A stretch of 64,000 nucleotides of DNA, from the NCBI RefSeq assembly GCF_900109115.1, contig NZ_FNYV01000002.1:186001-250000 (forward strand), given 5' to 3'. The position numbers and the translations under genes were made by a program. Origin of the DNA: Micromonospora phaseoli (GTDB lineage Bacteria > Actinomycetota > Actinomycetes > Mycobacteriales > Micromonosporaceae). Numbering within the stretch: the first letter of the stretch is position 1; the number at the start of each line of letters is the position of its first letter. Positions 43,066 to 51,220 of this stretch are shown piece after piece. The notes under the pieces were generated by a model. It saw only the letters and a program-made list of their open reading frames with translations. It did not search any database and had not been told where the DNA came from.

Positions 43066-43442
43066 TGGCCCTCCTGCCGCAGAGTCTGCTGGGCCACCTT
43101 GAACGCCCGGTTCGCCGCCGGTACGCCAGCGTAGACGGCCACCTGCAGCAGGACCTCGCCGATCTCCTCGGCGGTCAGGCCGTTGCGCAGCGCGGCGCGC
43201 ACATGCATGGCCAGCTCCTCGTCGTGGTGCTGGGTGGCCAGCACCGCGAGCGTGATGACGCTGCGGGTACGCCGGTCCAGGCCGGGGCGGGTCCAGATCT
43301 CGCCCCACGCGTAGCGGGTGATCAGATCCTGGAAGTCGGCGGTGAACTCGTCGGTGCCCGCGACGGCCCGGTCGACGTGCGCGTCACCGAGCACCTGCCG
43401 GCGTACCGCCATGCCGTCCTCGTGCCGCCGCTGGTCGGTCAT
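43062..43442 (-). CDS. pcaC: 4-carboxymuconolactone decarboxylase PcaC
   Basis: A 126-residue decarboxylase converting gamma-carboxymuconolactone to beta-ketoadipate enol-lactone. It has the CMD-family core (ITRYAWGEIWTRPGLDRRTRSVITLAVL, HHDEELAMHVRAALRNGLTAEEIGEVLLQVAVYAGVPAAN) with the AhpD-like helical fold. Here it is separate from pcaD, whereas many actinobacteria fuse the two as PcaL. ATG 43442 overlaps the pcaD stop by 4 nt. Confidence 0.93.
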   Translation of the reverse strand: MTDQRRHEDGMAVRRQVLGDAHVDRAVAGTDEFTADFQDLITRYAWGEIWTRPGLDRRTRSVITLAVLATQHHDEELAMHVRAALRNGLTAEEIGEVLLQVAVYAGVPAANRAFKVAQQTLRQEGQ

Positions 43443-44221
43443 CGGCTCGCCGTCCCTTCCGGGTCGAAGTGGGCCGTCAGCAGGCGGGTGACGGCCTCGG
43501 GTTGCTCGACGTTGGCCAGGTGTGCCGCGCCGTCGAGCACCGCCAGCCGGGCGGACGGAATCCGCTCGGCGATGGCGGCGGCGTGCACCGGCGGGGTCGC
43601 CAGATCGTCGGCGGCACCGATCACCAGCGTCGGGGCGCGTACCGCCGCCAGGTCCGCGCGCAGGTCCATGCCGGCGATGGCCTCGCAGCAGGCGGCGTAC
43701 CCGGCCGTCGGAACGGCGGTCAGCAGGTCCCGGTACGCGGCGACGGTCTCCGGGTGGGCGGCGGCGAAGCCGGGGGTGAACCAGCGTTCGACGATCGTGT
43801 CGGCGATGGTGTCGAGCCGGCCGGCACGGACGGTCGCCGCCCGGGCCCGCCAGCCGTCGGCCGGCCCGAGCGAGGCCGAGGTGCACAGCAGGGCGAGGCG
43901 GTCGATCCGTTCGGGGGCGTGCGCCGCCAACCACATGCCGACCATCCCGCCGAGCGACAGCCCCGCATAGTGGACCCGTCCGACGCCCAGGTCGTCCAGC
44001 AGCCGCAGCACCTTCCGGCCGAGCAGGTCGATCGTGTACGGCCCGGGCGGCACCGGCGAGCCGCCGTGGCCGAGATGGTCGTACCGGATGACGCGCAGGC
44101 GCGCGGCCAGCGCCGGCACCTGCGGCTGCCACATCGCGCCGGTGGTGCCCAGCGAGCTGCCCAGCACCAGCACCGGCCCCTCCGGTGGGCCGTCCACGAC
44201 GGCGTGCAGCCCGGCGGTCAC
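43439..44221 (-). CDS. pcaD: 3-oxoadipate enol-lactonase PcaD
   Basis: A 260-residue alpha/beta hydrolase that opens beta-ketoadipate enol-lactone. It has the oxyanion region SSLGTTGAMW, the nucleophile elbow GLSLGGMVG (Ser), acid Asp in the GAADDLATPP segment and His in GAAHLANVEQP. GTG 44221 overlaps the pcaB stop; its own stop overlaps pcaC. Cytosolic. Confidence 0.93.
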   Translation of the reverse strand: MTAGLHAVVDGPPEGPVLVLGSSLGTTGAMWQPQVPALAARLRVIRYDHLGHGGSPVPPGPYTIDLLGRKVLRLLDDLGVGRVHYAGLSLGGMVGMWLAAHAPERIDRLALLCTSASLGPADGWRARAATVRAGRLDTIADTIVERWFTPGFAAAHPETVAAYRDLLTAVPTAGYAACCEAIAGMDLRADLAAVRAPTLVIGAADDLATPPVHAAAIAERIPSARLAVLDGAAHLANVEQPEAVTRLLTAHFDPEGTASR

Positions 44222-45558
44222 GGCTGCGCCCCGCGATGCAGGTCGAGGGCGCGGTCGACCAGCTGGCCGGCGGAGCCGAGCCAGCCCACCGGGTCGAGTG
44301 CGGCGTCGACGTCCTGCTCGGACAGGTGAGCGCTGATGTCCGGGTCGGTGAGCAGCGCCTGCCGGAAGTCGGCTCGGGCGGCGGCGCGGCGGACCAGGTC
44401 GTGGGCGACGGCACGGCCCACCGCCGGCGCCAGCCGGGCCGCGACGGCCTCGGCGAGCAGCACTCCACCGGTGGTGTCGAGGTTGGCGCGCATCCGCGCC
44501 GGGTGCACGTCCAGGTCGGTGAGCATCCGGGCGGTGCGGGCGGCGGCCCCACCGGCCAGGTGTACCAGGTCGAGCAGGGGTTCCCACTCGGCGTGCCAGC
44601 CGCCGGTGGCCCGCTCGTGCTCCTGGCCGGCGGCGGCGAAGAGGGTGCCGACGAGCCCGGGGCCGCGCCGGGCCGCGGCGGTGACCAGCACCGAGTCGAC
44701 CGGGTTGCGTTTGTGCGGCATCGCCGACGACCCACCGCGCCCCGCGCCGCCCTCGGTCACCTCGCCGACCTCGGTCTGTGCGAGCAGGCCGACGTCGAGC
44801 GCGACCTTGCCGCTGGCGGCGAGCAGCCCGCCGAGGGCGGCGGCGACGTCGAGGAGAGGCTGACGGCGGGTGTGCCAGGGCAGCGGGCTCGCCGCCAGGC
44901 CGAGGTGGGCGGCGAACCGTTCGGCGACCGCCGGTCCGGCCGAGCCGTACGTCGCGAGGGTGCCGACCGCCCCACCGAGCTGCGCGGGCAGGGCGGCGCG
45001 CGCCGAGGCGAGTCTGGTCCGGGCCTCGACCAGGCCGACCAGCCAGCCGGCCGCCTTGAGTCCGAAGGTGGTGGGGGCGGCCTGCTGGCCGAGGGTGCGG
45101 GCGACCATCAGGGTGTCCCGGTGGGTCCGGGCGAGCCGGGCGGCGGCGTCGACGGCGTCGGTGAGGTGCCGCAGCAGCGGCCCGGCGGCCCGGACCACCA
45201 CCAGCGACAGGGCGCTGTCGAGCACGTCCTGGCTGGTCGCGCCGTGGTGCACCCAGGGTCGGGCCGATTCGGCGAGCGCGGCGGTCAACTCCCGCACCAG
45301 CGGGACGACGGGGTTGCCGGCGGCCTCGGCTGCCGCACCCAGGGCGGCCGGGTCGTAGCGCTCGGCGCGGCACTGCCGGGCGATCTCGTCGGCCGCCGCG
45401 GCGGGCACCAGACCGGCATCGGCACCGGCTCGGGCGAGTGCGGCCTCCACCGTCAGCATCGCCCGCAGCACGGCGCGGTCGTGGATCTCGGCGTCGACGT
45501 CGGGCGTACCGGAGAGCCCGCGCAGCAGACCCTCAGACGGCGAAGAAGACGGTTTCAT
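44218..45558 (-). CDS. pcaB: 3-carboxy-cis,cis-muconate cycloisomerase PcaB
   Basis: A 446-residue member of the fumarase/aspartase superfamily that lactonises 3-carboxy-cis,cis-muconate. The family signature GSSAMPHKRNPVDS is present, with HHGATSQDVLDSA and TLGQQAAPTTFGLK as flanking conserved blocks. ATG 45558 has GGGAG upstream and overlaps the pcaG 3' end by 26 nt. Confidence 0.95.
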   Translation of the reverse strand: MKPSSSPSEGLLRGLSGTPDVDAEIHDRAVLRAMLTVEAALARAGADAGLVPAAAADEIARQCRAERYDPAALGAAAEAAGNPVVPLVRELTAALAESARPWVHHGATSQDVLDSALSLVVVRAAGPLLRHLTDAVDAAARLARTHRDTLMVARTLGQQAAPTTFGLKAAGWLVGLVEARTRLASARAALPAQLGGAVGTLATYGSAGPAVAERFAAHLGLAASPLPWHTRRQPLLDVAAALGGLLAASGKVALDVGLLAQTEVGEVTEGGAGRGGSSAMPHKRNPVDSVLVTAAARRGPGLVGTLFAAAGQEHERATGGWHAEWEPLLDLVHLAGGAAARTARMLTDLDVHPARMRANLDTTGGVLLAEAVAARLAPAVGRAVAHDLVRRAAARADFRQALLTDPDISAHLSEQDVDAALDPVGWLGSAGQLVDRALDLHRGAQP

Positions 45559-46102
45559 GCTCTCCCTGCAGGCGGATGTCGAACTCGAACCCGTCCGTCG
45601 CCGGACGCGCCAGCAGCGTGTCACGGCGGTCGGGGTCGACGGTACGCAGCACCGGGTCGGCCGCGTTGGCCGCCTCGCCGGGGAAGTAGATCCGGGTCAC
45701 CAGGCGGTGCAGCAGGCCACGGCCGAAGACGGAGACCGTCAGGTGTGGCGCCTCGGTCGCACCGTCGGGGCTCGGCAGCGGCCCCGGCTTGACGGTGTGC
45801 AGCGCGTACCGGCCCTGGCCGTCGGTCTCGGTCCGGCCGAAGCCACGGAATCCGTCGACTCCCGGTGGCCGGGCGCCGCGCGGGTCGTCGGGGTGGTCGA
45901 AGCGGCCGTCCGGGTCGGCCTGCCAGCTCTCCACCAGCGCGTCGACCACGGCGGCGCCGGTGCCGTCGACGAGCCGGCCGCGCAGCCAGAACGCTCCGGG
46001 CGTGCCCTCCGGGACCACGTACGGTCCGTCGGACCAGCGCAGGCCGATGTGCAGGTACGGCCCGACGGTCTGGGCGGGCGTGACGCCCAGGCGCTCACTC
46101 AT
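45533..46102 (-). CDS. pcaG: Protocatechuate 3,4-dioxygenase alpha subunit PcaG
   Basis: A 189-residue subunit of the intradiol ring-cleaving dioxygenase. It has the intradiol fold (TPAQTVGPYLHIGL, RGRLVDGTGAAVVDALVESWQADPDGRF) but lacks the iron ligands, as expected for alpha subunits. ATG 46102 overlaps the pcaH stop by 8 nt; ATG 46114 in frame would overlap more. Confidence 0.95.
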   Translation of the reverse strand: MSERLGVTPAQTVGPYLHIGLRWSDGPYVVPEGTPGAFWLRGRLVDGTGAAVVDALVESWQADPDGRFDHPDDPRGARPPGVDGFRGFGRTETDGQGRYALHTVKPGPLPSPDGATEAPHLTVSVFGRGLLHRLVTRIYFPGEAANAADPVLRTVDPDRRDTLLARPATDGFEFDIRLQGEHETVFFAV

Positions 46103-46835
46103 CGTCGTCCTCATCCTCGAATACGGTGGCGTCCCTGCCGCGCAGCACGATGTCGAACTCGTAGGCCAGCGCCCATTCGGGGCGGGTCGCGGTGTGGTCG
46201 TACCGGGCGACCATCCGCTGCCGGGCCTGCGGGTCGCGGACCGAGTTGAAGATCGGGTCCTGAGAGAACAGCGGGTCGCCCGGGAAGTACATCTGGGTCA
46301 CCAGCCGCTGGGTGAAGGCGCGGCCGAAGAGCGAGAAGTGGATGTGGGCGGGCCGCCAGGCGTTGTCGTGGTTGCGCCACGGGTAGGCGCCCGGTTGCAC
46401 GGTGACGAAGTGGTACCGCCCCTGGCCGTCGGTGAGGGCCCGCCCGACGCCGGTGAAGTTCGGGTCCAACGGCGCCGGCCAGGTGTCGGCGGCGTGCCGG
46501 TAGCGGCCGGCGGCGTTGGCCTGCCAGATCTCCACCAGGGTGTGCGGTACGGCGTGGCCGTCGCCGTCGAGGACCCGGCCGTGCACGATGATCCGTTGCC
46601 CCTGCGGCTCGCCGTCGTGCTGGCGGGTCAGGTCGTGGTCGAGGTCGCCGAGGCGACCCTCGCCGAGCAGCGGGCCGGTGACCTCGGTGAGCCGCTGCGG
46701 CAGGTAGACCAGGGGTTGCCGGGGCGCACGGGTCACCGTGGAGCCGTAACCGGGGCTGAGCAGGGGTGGATGGACGTCGACGTCGTCGCGCCGGTAGCTC
46801 GGCAGCACCAGTTTCCGGCCGGTGTCCTGGGTCAT
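46095..46835 (-). CDS. pcaH: Protocatechuate 3,4-dioxygenase beta subunit PcaH
   Basis: A 246-residue catalytic subunit. The Fe(III) ligands are seen as Tyr in GRYRH, Tyr in PGAYPWRN and the His pair in RPAHIHF. It cleaves protocatechuate to 3-carboxy-cis,cis-muconate. The C-terminus ends in an acidic run (EDEDDDE) that is translated from the same region as the pcaG start. It lies 61 nt downstream of pcaJ. Confidence 0.96.
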   Translation of the reverse strand: MTQDTGRKLVLPSYRRDDVDVHPPLLSPGYGSTVTRAPRQPLVYLPQRLTEVTGPLLGEGRLGDLDHDLTRQHDGEPQGQRIIVHGRVLDGDGHAVPHTLVEIWQANAAGRYRHAADTWPAPLDPNFTGVGRALTDGQGRYHFVTVQPGAYPWRNHDNAWRPAHIHFSLFGRAFTQRLVTQMYFPGDPLFSQDPIFNSVRDPQARQRMVARYDHTATRPEWALAYEFDIVLRGRDATVFEDEDDDE

Positions 46836-46896
46836 GACGGCAGTTTCTCCCCTCAGGCTTTCAGTATGGATCCGTGACCCGGTGGGCGGCGAGGTG

Positions 46897-47649
46897 TCAG
46901 GCCGCCATCAGGGCACGCAGCACGGCGAGCTCGTCGGGGGTGGGCGGTTCGCCGGTGGCCAGGTCGTCGGCGACTGCGAGGGGCCAACCGGTGGCCTCGC
47001 GGGCCCGCTCGACGGTGACGCCCGGGTGCAGCCGGGTGAGGGTGAGTTCACAGGTGACCGGGTCGGCCTCGAGGACACCGAGATCGGTGATCACGGTACG
47101 CGGGCCGCCGCCGCGCAGACCGAGTCGCGCCCGGTCGCCGGGGCCGGCACCGAAGCCGACCGAGGTGACGAAGTCGACGCGTTCGGTGAAGGTACGCAGG
47201 CTCTGCCGGACGATGACGACCACCTCTCCGCAGGACGCGGCGATCTCCGGTGCGCCGCCGGCGCCGGGCAGGCGCACCTTCGGGTCGGTGTAGTCACCGC
47301 CGATCACGGTGGTGTTGATGTTGCCGTAGCGGTCGAGTTGCGCGGCGCCGAGGAAGCCGACGTCGATGCGACCGGGTTGCAGCCAGTAGTTGAAGACCTC
47401 GGGCACCGACACCACCGAGTCGGCGGTGTCGGCGAGGATGCCGTCGCCGATGGAGAGCGGCAACCGGTCGGGCTTCGCGCCGAGGCAACCCGATTCGTAG
47501 ATGAGCACCAGGCCCGGGGCGTGGGTGGCGCGGGCCAGGTTCGCCGCGGTGCTGGGCAGCCCGATCCCGACGAAGCAGGCGGTGCCGTCGCGCAACTGGC
47601 GGGCGGCGGCGACGGTCATCATCTCGTCCGCGGTGTAGTTCGCACTCAT
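46897..47649 (-). CDS. pcaJ: 3-oxoadipate CoA-transferase subunit B PcaJ
   Basis: A 250-residue CoA-transferase beta subunit. The catalytic Glu is in LIYESGCLGAKP, and GFLGAAQLDRYGNINTTVIGG is the family block. With PcaI it moves CoA from succinyl-CoA to beta-ketoadipate. Its start overlaps the pcaI stop by 4 nt. Confidence 0.92.
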   Translation of the reverse strand: MSANYTADEMMTVAAARQLRDGTACFVGIGLPSTAANLARATHAPGLVLIYESGCLGAKPDRLPLSIGDGILADTADSVVSVPEVFNYWLQPGRIDVGFLGAAQLDRYGNINTTVIGGDYTDPKVRLPGAGGAPEIAASCGEVVVIVRQSLRTFTERVDFVTSVGFGAGPGDRARLGLRGGGPRTVITDLGVLEADPVTCELTLTRLHPGVTVERAREATGWPLAVADDLATGEPPTPDELAVLRALMAA

Positions 47650-48464
47650 GCCTGCGCCTCCGCCGTCAGCACGTGCTGCGTGATCCAGTCCCGGAACGTG
47701 TCACGGTCCCGGCTGATCTCGTCCCAGGCCTGGTAGAAGTCGTTGTCCCGGACGGAGTAGCCCTGGGCGTACGACGGGTGCGCCCCACCGGGCGCGTGCG
47801 CCACCGCGGTGATCGCCCATCCGGGCAGGACGACCTGCCCGGGTAGGGGCTCGAACTCGTCGACGATCTCCTCGACGGTGACCAGTGACCGCCGCGCGGC
47901 CAGCAGGGCCTCCTTCTGTACGCCGGTGATGCCCCACATCTGCACGTTGCCGGCGCGGTCGGCCCGCTGGGCGTGCACCACGGTGACGTCGGGGCGCAGG
48001 GCGGGGACGGCGGTGAGTGTCTCGCCGGTGAACGGGCAGTCGATGGTGCGGATGTTTGTGGTGTGCCGGGGCAGGTCGGTGCCGGTGTAGCCGCGCAGCA
48101 CCGCGAAGGGCAGGCCGGAGGCGCCGGCGACGTAGCGGTTGGCCATCCCGGCGTGGCTGTGCTCCTCCAGCTCCAGCGGTGCCGGCCAGGAGTTCTGCAC
48201 GGCGTCGCGGAAGCGGTGCAGCGACCCGACGCCGGGGTTGCCGCCCCACGAGAAGACCAGTCGGCGGGCGCAGCCGGCGCCGATGAGCTGGTCGTAGATG
48301 ACGTCGGGTGTCATCCGTACCAGGGTCAGGTCCCGTCGCCCCTGCCGGATGATCTCGTGTCCGGCAGCGAACGGGATCAGGTGGGTGAAGCCCTCCAGCG
48401 CCACCGTGTCCCCGTCGCGGACCAGTTCCGCGACGCCGTCGGCCAGCGAGACGAGCTTCGCCAT
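47646..48464 (-). CDS. pcaI: 3-oxoadipate CoA-transferase subunit A PcaI
   Basis: A 272-residue CoA-transferase alpha subunit: VRDGDTVALEGFTHLIPFAAGHEIIRQG, then FSWGGNPGVGSLHRFRDA and VVHAQRADRAGNVQMWGI. It is the first gene of the pca operon (I-J-H-G-B-D-C-iclR), all within short gaps or overlaps. The promoter region 48465-48799 carries two related inverted repeats. Confidence 0.92.
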   Translation of the reverse strand: MAKLVSLADGVAELVRDGDTVALEGFTHLIPFAAGHEIIRQGRRDLTLVRMTPDVIYDQLIGAGCARRLVFSWGGNPGVGSLHRFRDAVQNSWPAPLELEEHSHAGMANRYVAGASGLPFAVLRGYTGTDLPRHTTNIRTIDCPFTGETLTAVPALRPDVTVVHAQRADRAGNVQMWGITGVQKEALLAARRSLVTVEEIVDEFEPLPGQVVLPGWAITAVAHAPGGAHPSYAQGYSVRDNDFYQAWDEISRDRDTFRDWITQHVLTAEAQA

Positions 48465-48502
48465 GAGCCTCCCCGCCTCCTGTGTCGTACCCCGCCGACC
48501 GC

Positions 48503-48519
48503 TGTTCGGTATGCGGACC
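48503..48519. promoter_or_regulatory. Imperfect IclR operator candidate near pcaI
   Basis: TGTTCG-GTATG-CGGACC keeps the left half-site and part of the right half of the perfect copy at 48670, with the same 5-nt spacer. It lies 39-55 nt upstream of the pcaI start. Confidence 0.45.
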
Positions 48520-48669
48520 GACGTACTTATCTCGAACGTAATCCGCGTCGGTGAGGTTCGTCAACGCGCCACGGCCGGCCGGATTCCCGCGTCCAACCTA
48601 TTGCAGAAATGTTGCGGCGATCCGTTGACGCGAGTCGAGTCCCGTGCAAATGTCCTAGATGAGAACGCT

Positions 48670-48686
48670 TGTTCGGCAAGCGAACA
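48670..48686. promoter_or_regulatory. IclR operator candidate TGTTCG-N5-CGAACA
   Basis: Perfect 6-bp arms with a 5-nt centre (GCAAG), 114 nt upstream of the aldehyde dehydrogenase start. Likely target of one of the two IclR regulators nearby. Confidence 0.6.
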
Positions 48687-48799
48687 GGCGGCGCGCGGTC
48701 GGCCCTGGCTACCGACGGACCGCTGTCCGCGTACGGCGTGGTCGACACCCACCCGCCGGCCACCGCCTGCGGCTGTTCTGCGGCGCAAGGAGGATCACC

Positions 48800-50260
48800 A
48801 TGCCCCTGCTCGACACCGACACCTGGCACGGCCGGCTCTACAGCGACGGCTGGGTGACGGCGGCCGGCGGCACCGCCATCGTTCGCGCGCCCGCCACCGG
48901 CGAGGAGATCGGCCAGATCGGCGTGGCCGACGCCGACGACGTCGCCCGGGCCAGCGCCCGGGCCGCCGCCGCGCAGCGGGCCTGGGCCGCCACCAGCTAC
49001 CTGGAGCGGGCCGCCGTGCTACGCCGGGCCGGTGCGTTGTGGGAGCAGCACGCCGCCGAGGTCGGCGACTGGGTGGTCCGCGAGTCCGGATCGATCCCGC
49101 CGAAGGGCGTCCTGGAGACCAGCACCGCCGCCCAGGAGTGCTACGAGGCCGCGACGCTGCCCTCGCGTTCGCTCGGTGAGATCATCCCCAGCGCCCAGCC
49201 ACGACTGAGCATGGCCCGCCGGCTACCGGTCGGCGTGGTGGGCGTCATCTCGCCGTTCAACGCCCCGCTGATCCTGGCCATCCGTTCGGTCGCCCCGGCG
49301 CTGGCGCTGGGCAACGCGGTGGTGCTCAAGCCGGACCTGCGTACGGCGGTCTGCGGCGGGCTTGCCATCGCCCGGGTCTTCGAGGAGGCCGGGCTGCCCG
49401 AGGGGCTGCTGCACGTGCTGCCCGGCGGCGTGGCAACCGGCGAGGCGCTGGTCGCCGACCCGCACGTGCGGGTGATCAGCTTCACCGGTTCGTCCGCCGC
49501 GGGCCGCAAGGTCGGCGAGGCCGCCGCCCGGCACCTCAAGCGGGCGCACCTGGAGCTGGGCGGCAACTCCGCGCTGGTGGTGCTCGACGACGCGGACCTG
49601 GACCTCGCCGTCTCGGCCGGCGCGTGGGGTTCCTTCCTGCACCAGGGGCAGATCTGCATGACCACCGGCCGGCACCTGGTGCACGAGAGCGTCGCCGAGC
49701 GGTACGTCACCGAGCTGGCCGCCAAGGCCGACCACCTACCGGTCGGCGACCCCGCCAAGGAGCAGGTGGCGCTCGGGCCGATCATCGACGAGGCGCAGCG
49801 CGACAAGATCCACTCGCTTGTCACGTCGAGTGTGGACGCGGGTGCCCGGCTCGCCGCCGGCGGCACCTACGACGGCCTGTTCTACCGGCCGACGGTGCTC
49901 GCCGACGTCACCCCGGACACCCCGGCGTACGCGCAGGAGGTGTTCGGTCCGGTGGCCCCGGTGCTCACCTTCTCCGACCTCGACGAGGCGGCGGCGCTCG
50001 CCGGCGCCAGCGAGTACGGGCTGTCGCTGGGCATCCTCAGCCGCGACGTGATGAAGGCGATGGCGCTGGCCGAGCGCATTCCCAGCGGCATCGTGCACAT
50101 CAACGACCAGACCGTCAGCGACGAGGCGGTCGCGCCGTTCGGCGGTGTCGGCGCCTCCGGCACCGGTTCCCGCTTCGGTGGGGCGGCGGCGAACATCGAG
50201 GCGTTCACCGAGACCCAGTGGCTCACGGTGCAGGGCGACATCACCCGCTACCCGTTCTGA
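48800..50260 (+). CDS. Benzaldehyde/vanillin-type aldehyde dehydrogenase
   Basis: A 486-residue NAD(P)-dependent aldehyde dehydrogenase. The motifs are PFNAPLILAIRSVAPALALGN, the Glu region LELGGNSALVVLDDA and the catalytic Cys in GQICMTTGRH. The sequence is of the benzaldehyde/vanillin dehydrogenase type (SPFNAPL instead of PWNFPL), which oxidises aromatic aldehydes to acids. That fits its place beside pobA and pca genes. ATG 48800 has a perfect AAGGAGG at 6 nt. Confidence 0.9.
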   Translation: MPLLDTDTWHGRLYSDGWVTAAGGTAIVRAPATGEEIGQIGVADADDVARASARAAAAQRAWAATSYLERAAVLRRAGALWEQHAAEVGDWVVRESGSIPPKGVLETSTAAQECYEAATLPSRSLGEIIPSAQPRLSMARRLPVGVVGVISPFNAPLILAIRSVAPALALGNAVVLKPDLRTAVCGGLAIARVFEEAGLPEGLLHVLPGGVATGEALVADPHVRVISFTGSSAAGRKVGEAAARHLKRAHLELGGNSALVVLDDADLDLAVSAGAWGSFLHQGQICMTTGRHLVHESVAERYVTELAAKADHLPVGDPAKEQVALGPIIDEAQRDKIHSLVTSSVDAGARLAAGGTYDGLFYRPTVLADVTPDTPAYAQEVFGPVAPVLTFSDLDEAAALAGASEYGLSLGILSRDVMKAMALAERIPSGIVHINDQTVSDEAVAPFGGVGASGTGSRFGGAAANIEAFTETQWLTVQGDITRYPF

Positions 50261-50271
50261 GCAGGCCGGGC

Positions 50272-51069
50272 ATGGCGGGCAGGACGGGAACTCCCGGGGC
50301 GTCGGTGACCTCGCGGCTGTTGGCCGTGCTGGGCGCGTTCGACGCGGCCCACCCGGCGTTGACGCTCAGCGAGATCGCCCGGCGCAGCGGGCTGCCGCTG
50401 GCCACCACGCACCGGCTGGTCGCCGAACTGGTGGCCGGTCGGGCGCTGGCCCGCGCCGCCGACAGCAGATACACCATCGGTGTCCGGCTGTGGGAGGCCG
50501 GGCTGCTCTCTCCGCTGCACACCCGGCTACGCGAGGTGGCCCTGCCCTACCTGCAGGAGTTGCACACCGCCGTGCGGGAGAACGTGCACCTCGCGGTCCG
50601 CGACGGCGACGAGGCGCTGTACGTGGAGAAGGTCACCGGGCACCGGTCGGTGCCGACCGTCTCCCGGGCCGGTGGGCGGCTGCCGCTGCACGCCACCGGC
50701 GTCGGCAAGGCACTGCTGGCGTACGCTCCGCCGGAGGTCGTCGCCGCGCACCTGCGCCGGCCGCTGCGCCGCTGCACCGCGTACACGGTGACCGAGCCCG
50801 GCCGGCTGGCCCGCGAGCTGGCCACGGTGCGCGAACGCGGCTGGGCGCGGACCCACGAGGAGATGACCCTCGGCTCCTGCTCGGTGGCCGTCCCGGTGCG
50901 CGGGGCCGACGGAGCCGTGCAGGCCGCGATCGGCGTCGTCGGGCACAGCCTCGGCGCCGCGCCCCAACGGCTGGTGCCGGCGCTGCTGGCCGCGGCCGAG
51001 CGGGTCGCCGCCCGGCTCGCCGAAACCGCACACGTTCCGGGCGACGCCGCGCTGCGACAGAGCGCCTGA
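50272..51069 (+). CDS. IclR-family transcriptional regulator
   Basis: A 265-residue IclR protein: winged helix LTLSEIARRSGLPLATTHRLVAELVAGRAL and an effector domain with ENVHLAVRDGDEALYVEKVTG and GRLPLHATGVGKALLAYAP. It begins 11 nt after the aldehyde dehydrogenase stop, so it is cotranscribed with it, and precedes pobA. A 15-bp palindrome just upstream of pobA is its likely operator. It is not a close copy of the IclR at 42277. Confidence 0.9.
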   Translation: MAGRTGTPGASVTSRLLAVLGAFDAAHPALTLSEIARRSGLPLATTHRLVAELVAGRALARAADSRYTIGVRLWEAGLLSPLHTRLREVALPYLQELHTAVRENVHLAVRDGDEALYVEKVTGHRSVPTVSRAGGRLPLHATGVGKALLAYAPPEVVAAHLRRPLRRCTAYTVTEPGRLARELATVRERGWARTHEEMTLGSCSVAVPVRGADGAVQAAIGVVGHSLGAAPQRLVPALLAAAERVAARLAETAHVPGDAALRQSA

Positions 51070-51114
51070 AGGTCCGGCCGACACCGGGCCGCGGACGACC
51101 GGCCCGCACCGGGC

Positions 51115-51129
51115 TTCCACTGAGTGGAA
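51115..51129. promoter_or_regulatory. Palindrome TTCCACTGAGTGGAA upstream of pobA
   Basis: Perfect 7-bp arms around one base, 92-106 nt before the pobA start, in the 151-nt gap after the IclR gene. The layout is typical of IclR-family operators in actinomycetes. Confidence 0.6.
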
Positions 51130-51220
51130 ACCGGCAGCGGCGGCGTGGGGCGCGAGCGGGCAGGCTGGGAAGCCGGGTGACAATGTCGCCCCCACCACCA
51201 TCGGCGGCGAGGAGGCACGG

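Larger units (their letters stand above)
48465..48799. promoter_or_regulatory. Divergent promoter region of pcaI and the aldehyde dehydrogenase
   Basis: 335 nt without a supportable gene. It contains a perfect operator-like repeat at 48670-48686 and an imperfect copy at 48503-48519, an A/T-richer stretch around 48524-48545 near the pcaI side, and the Shine-Dalgarno AAGGAGG at 48787-48793 for the dehydrogenase. Confidence 0.7.
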
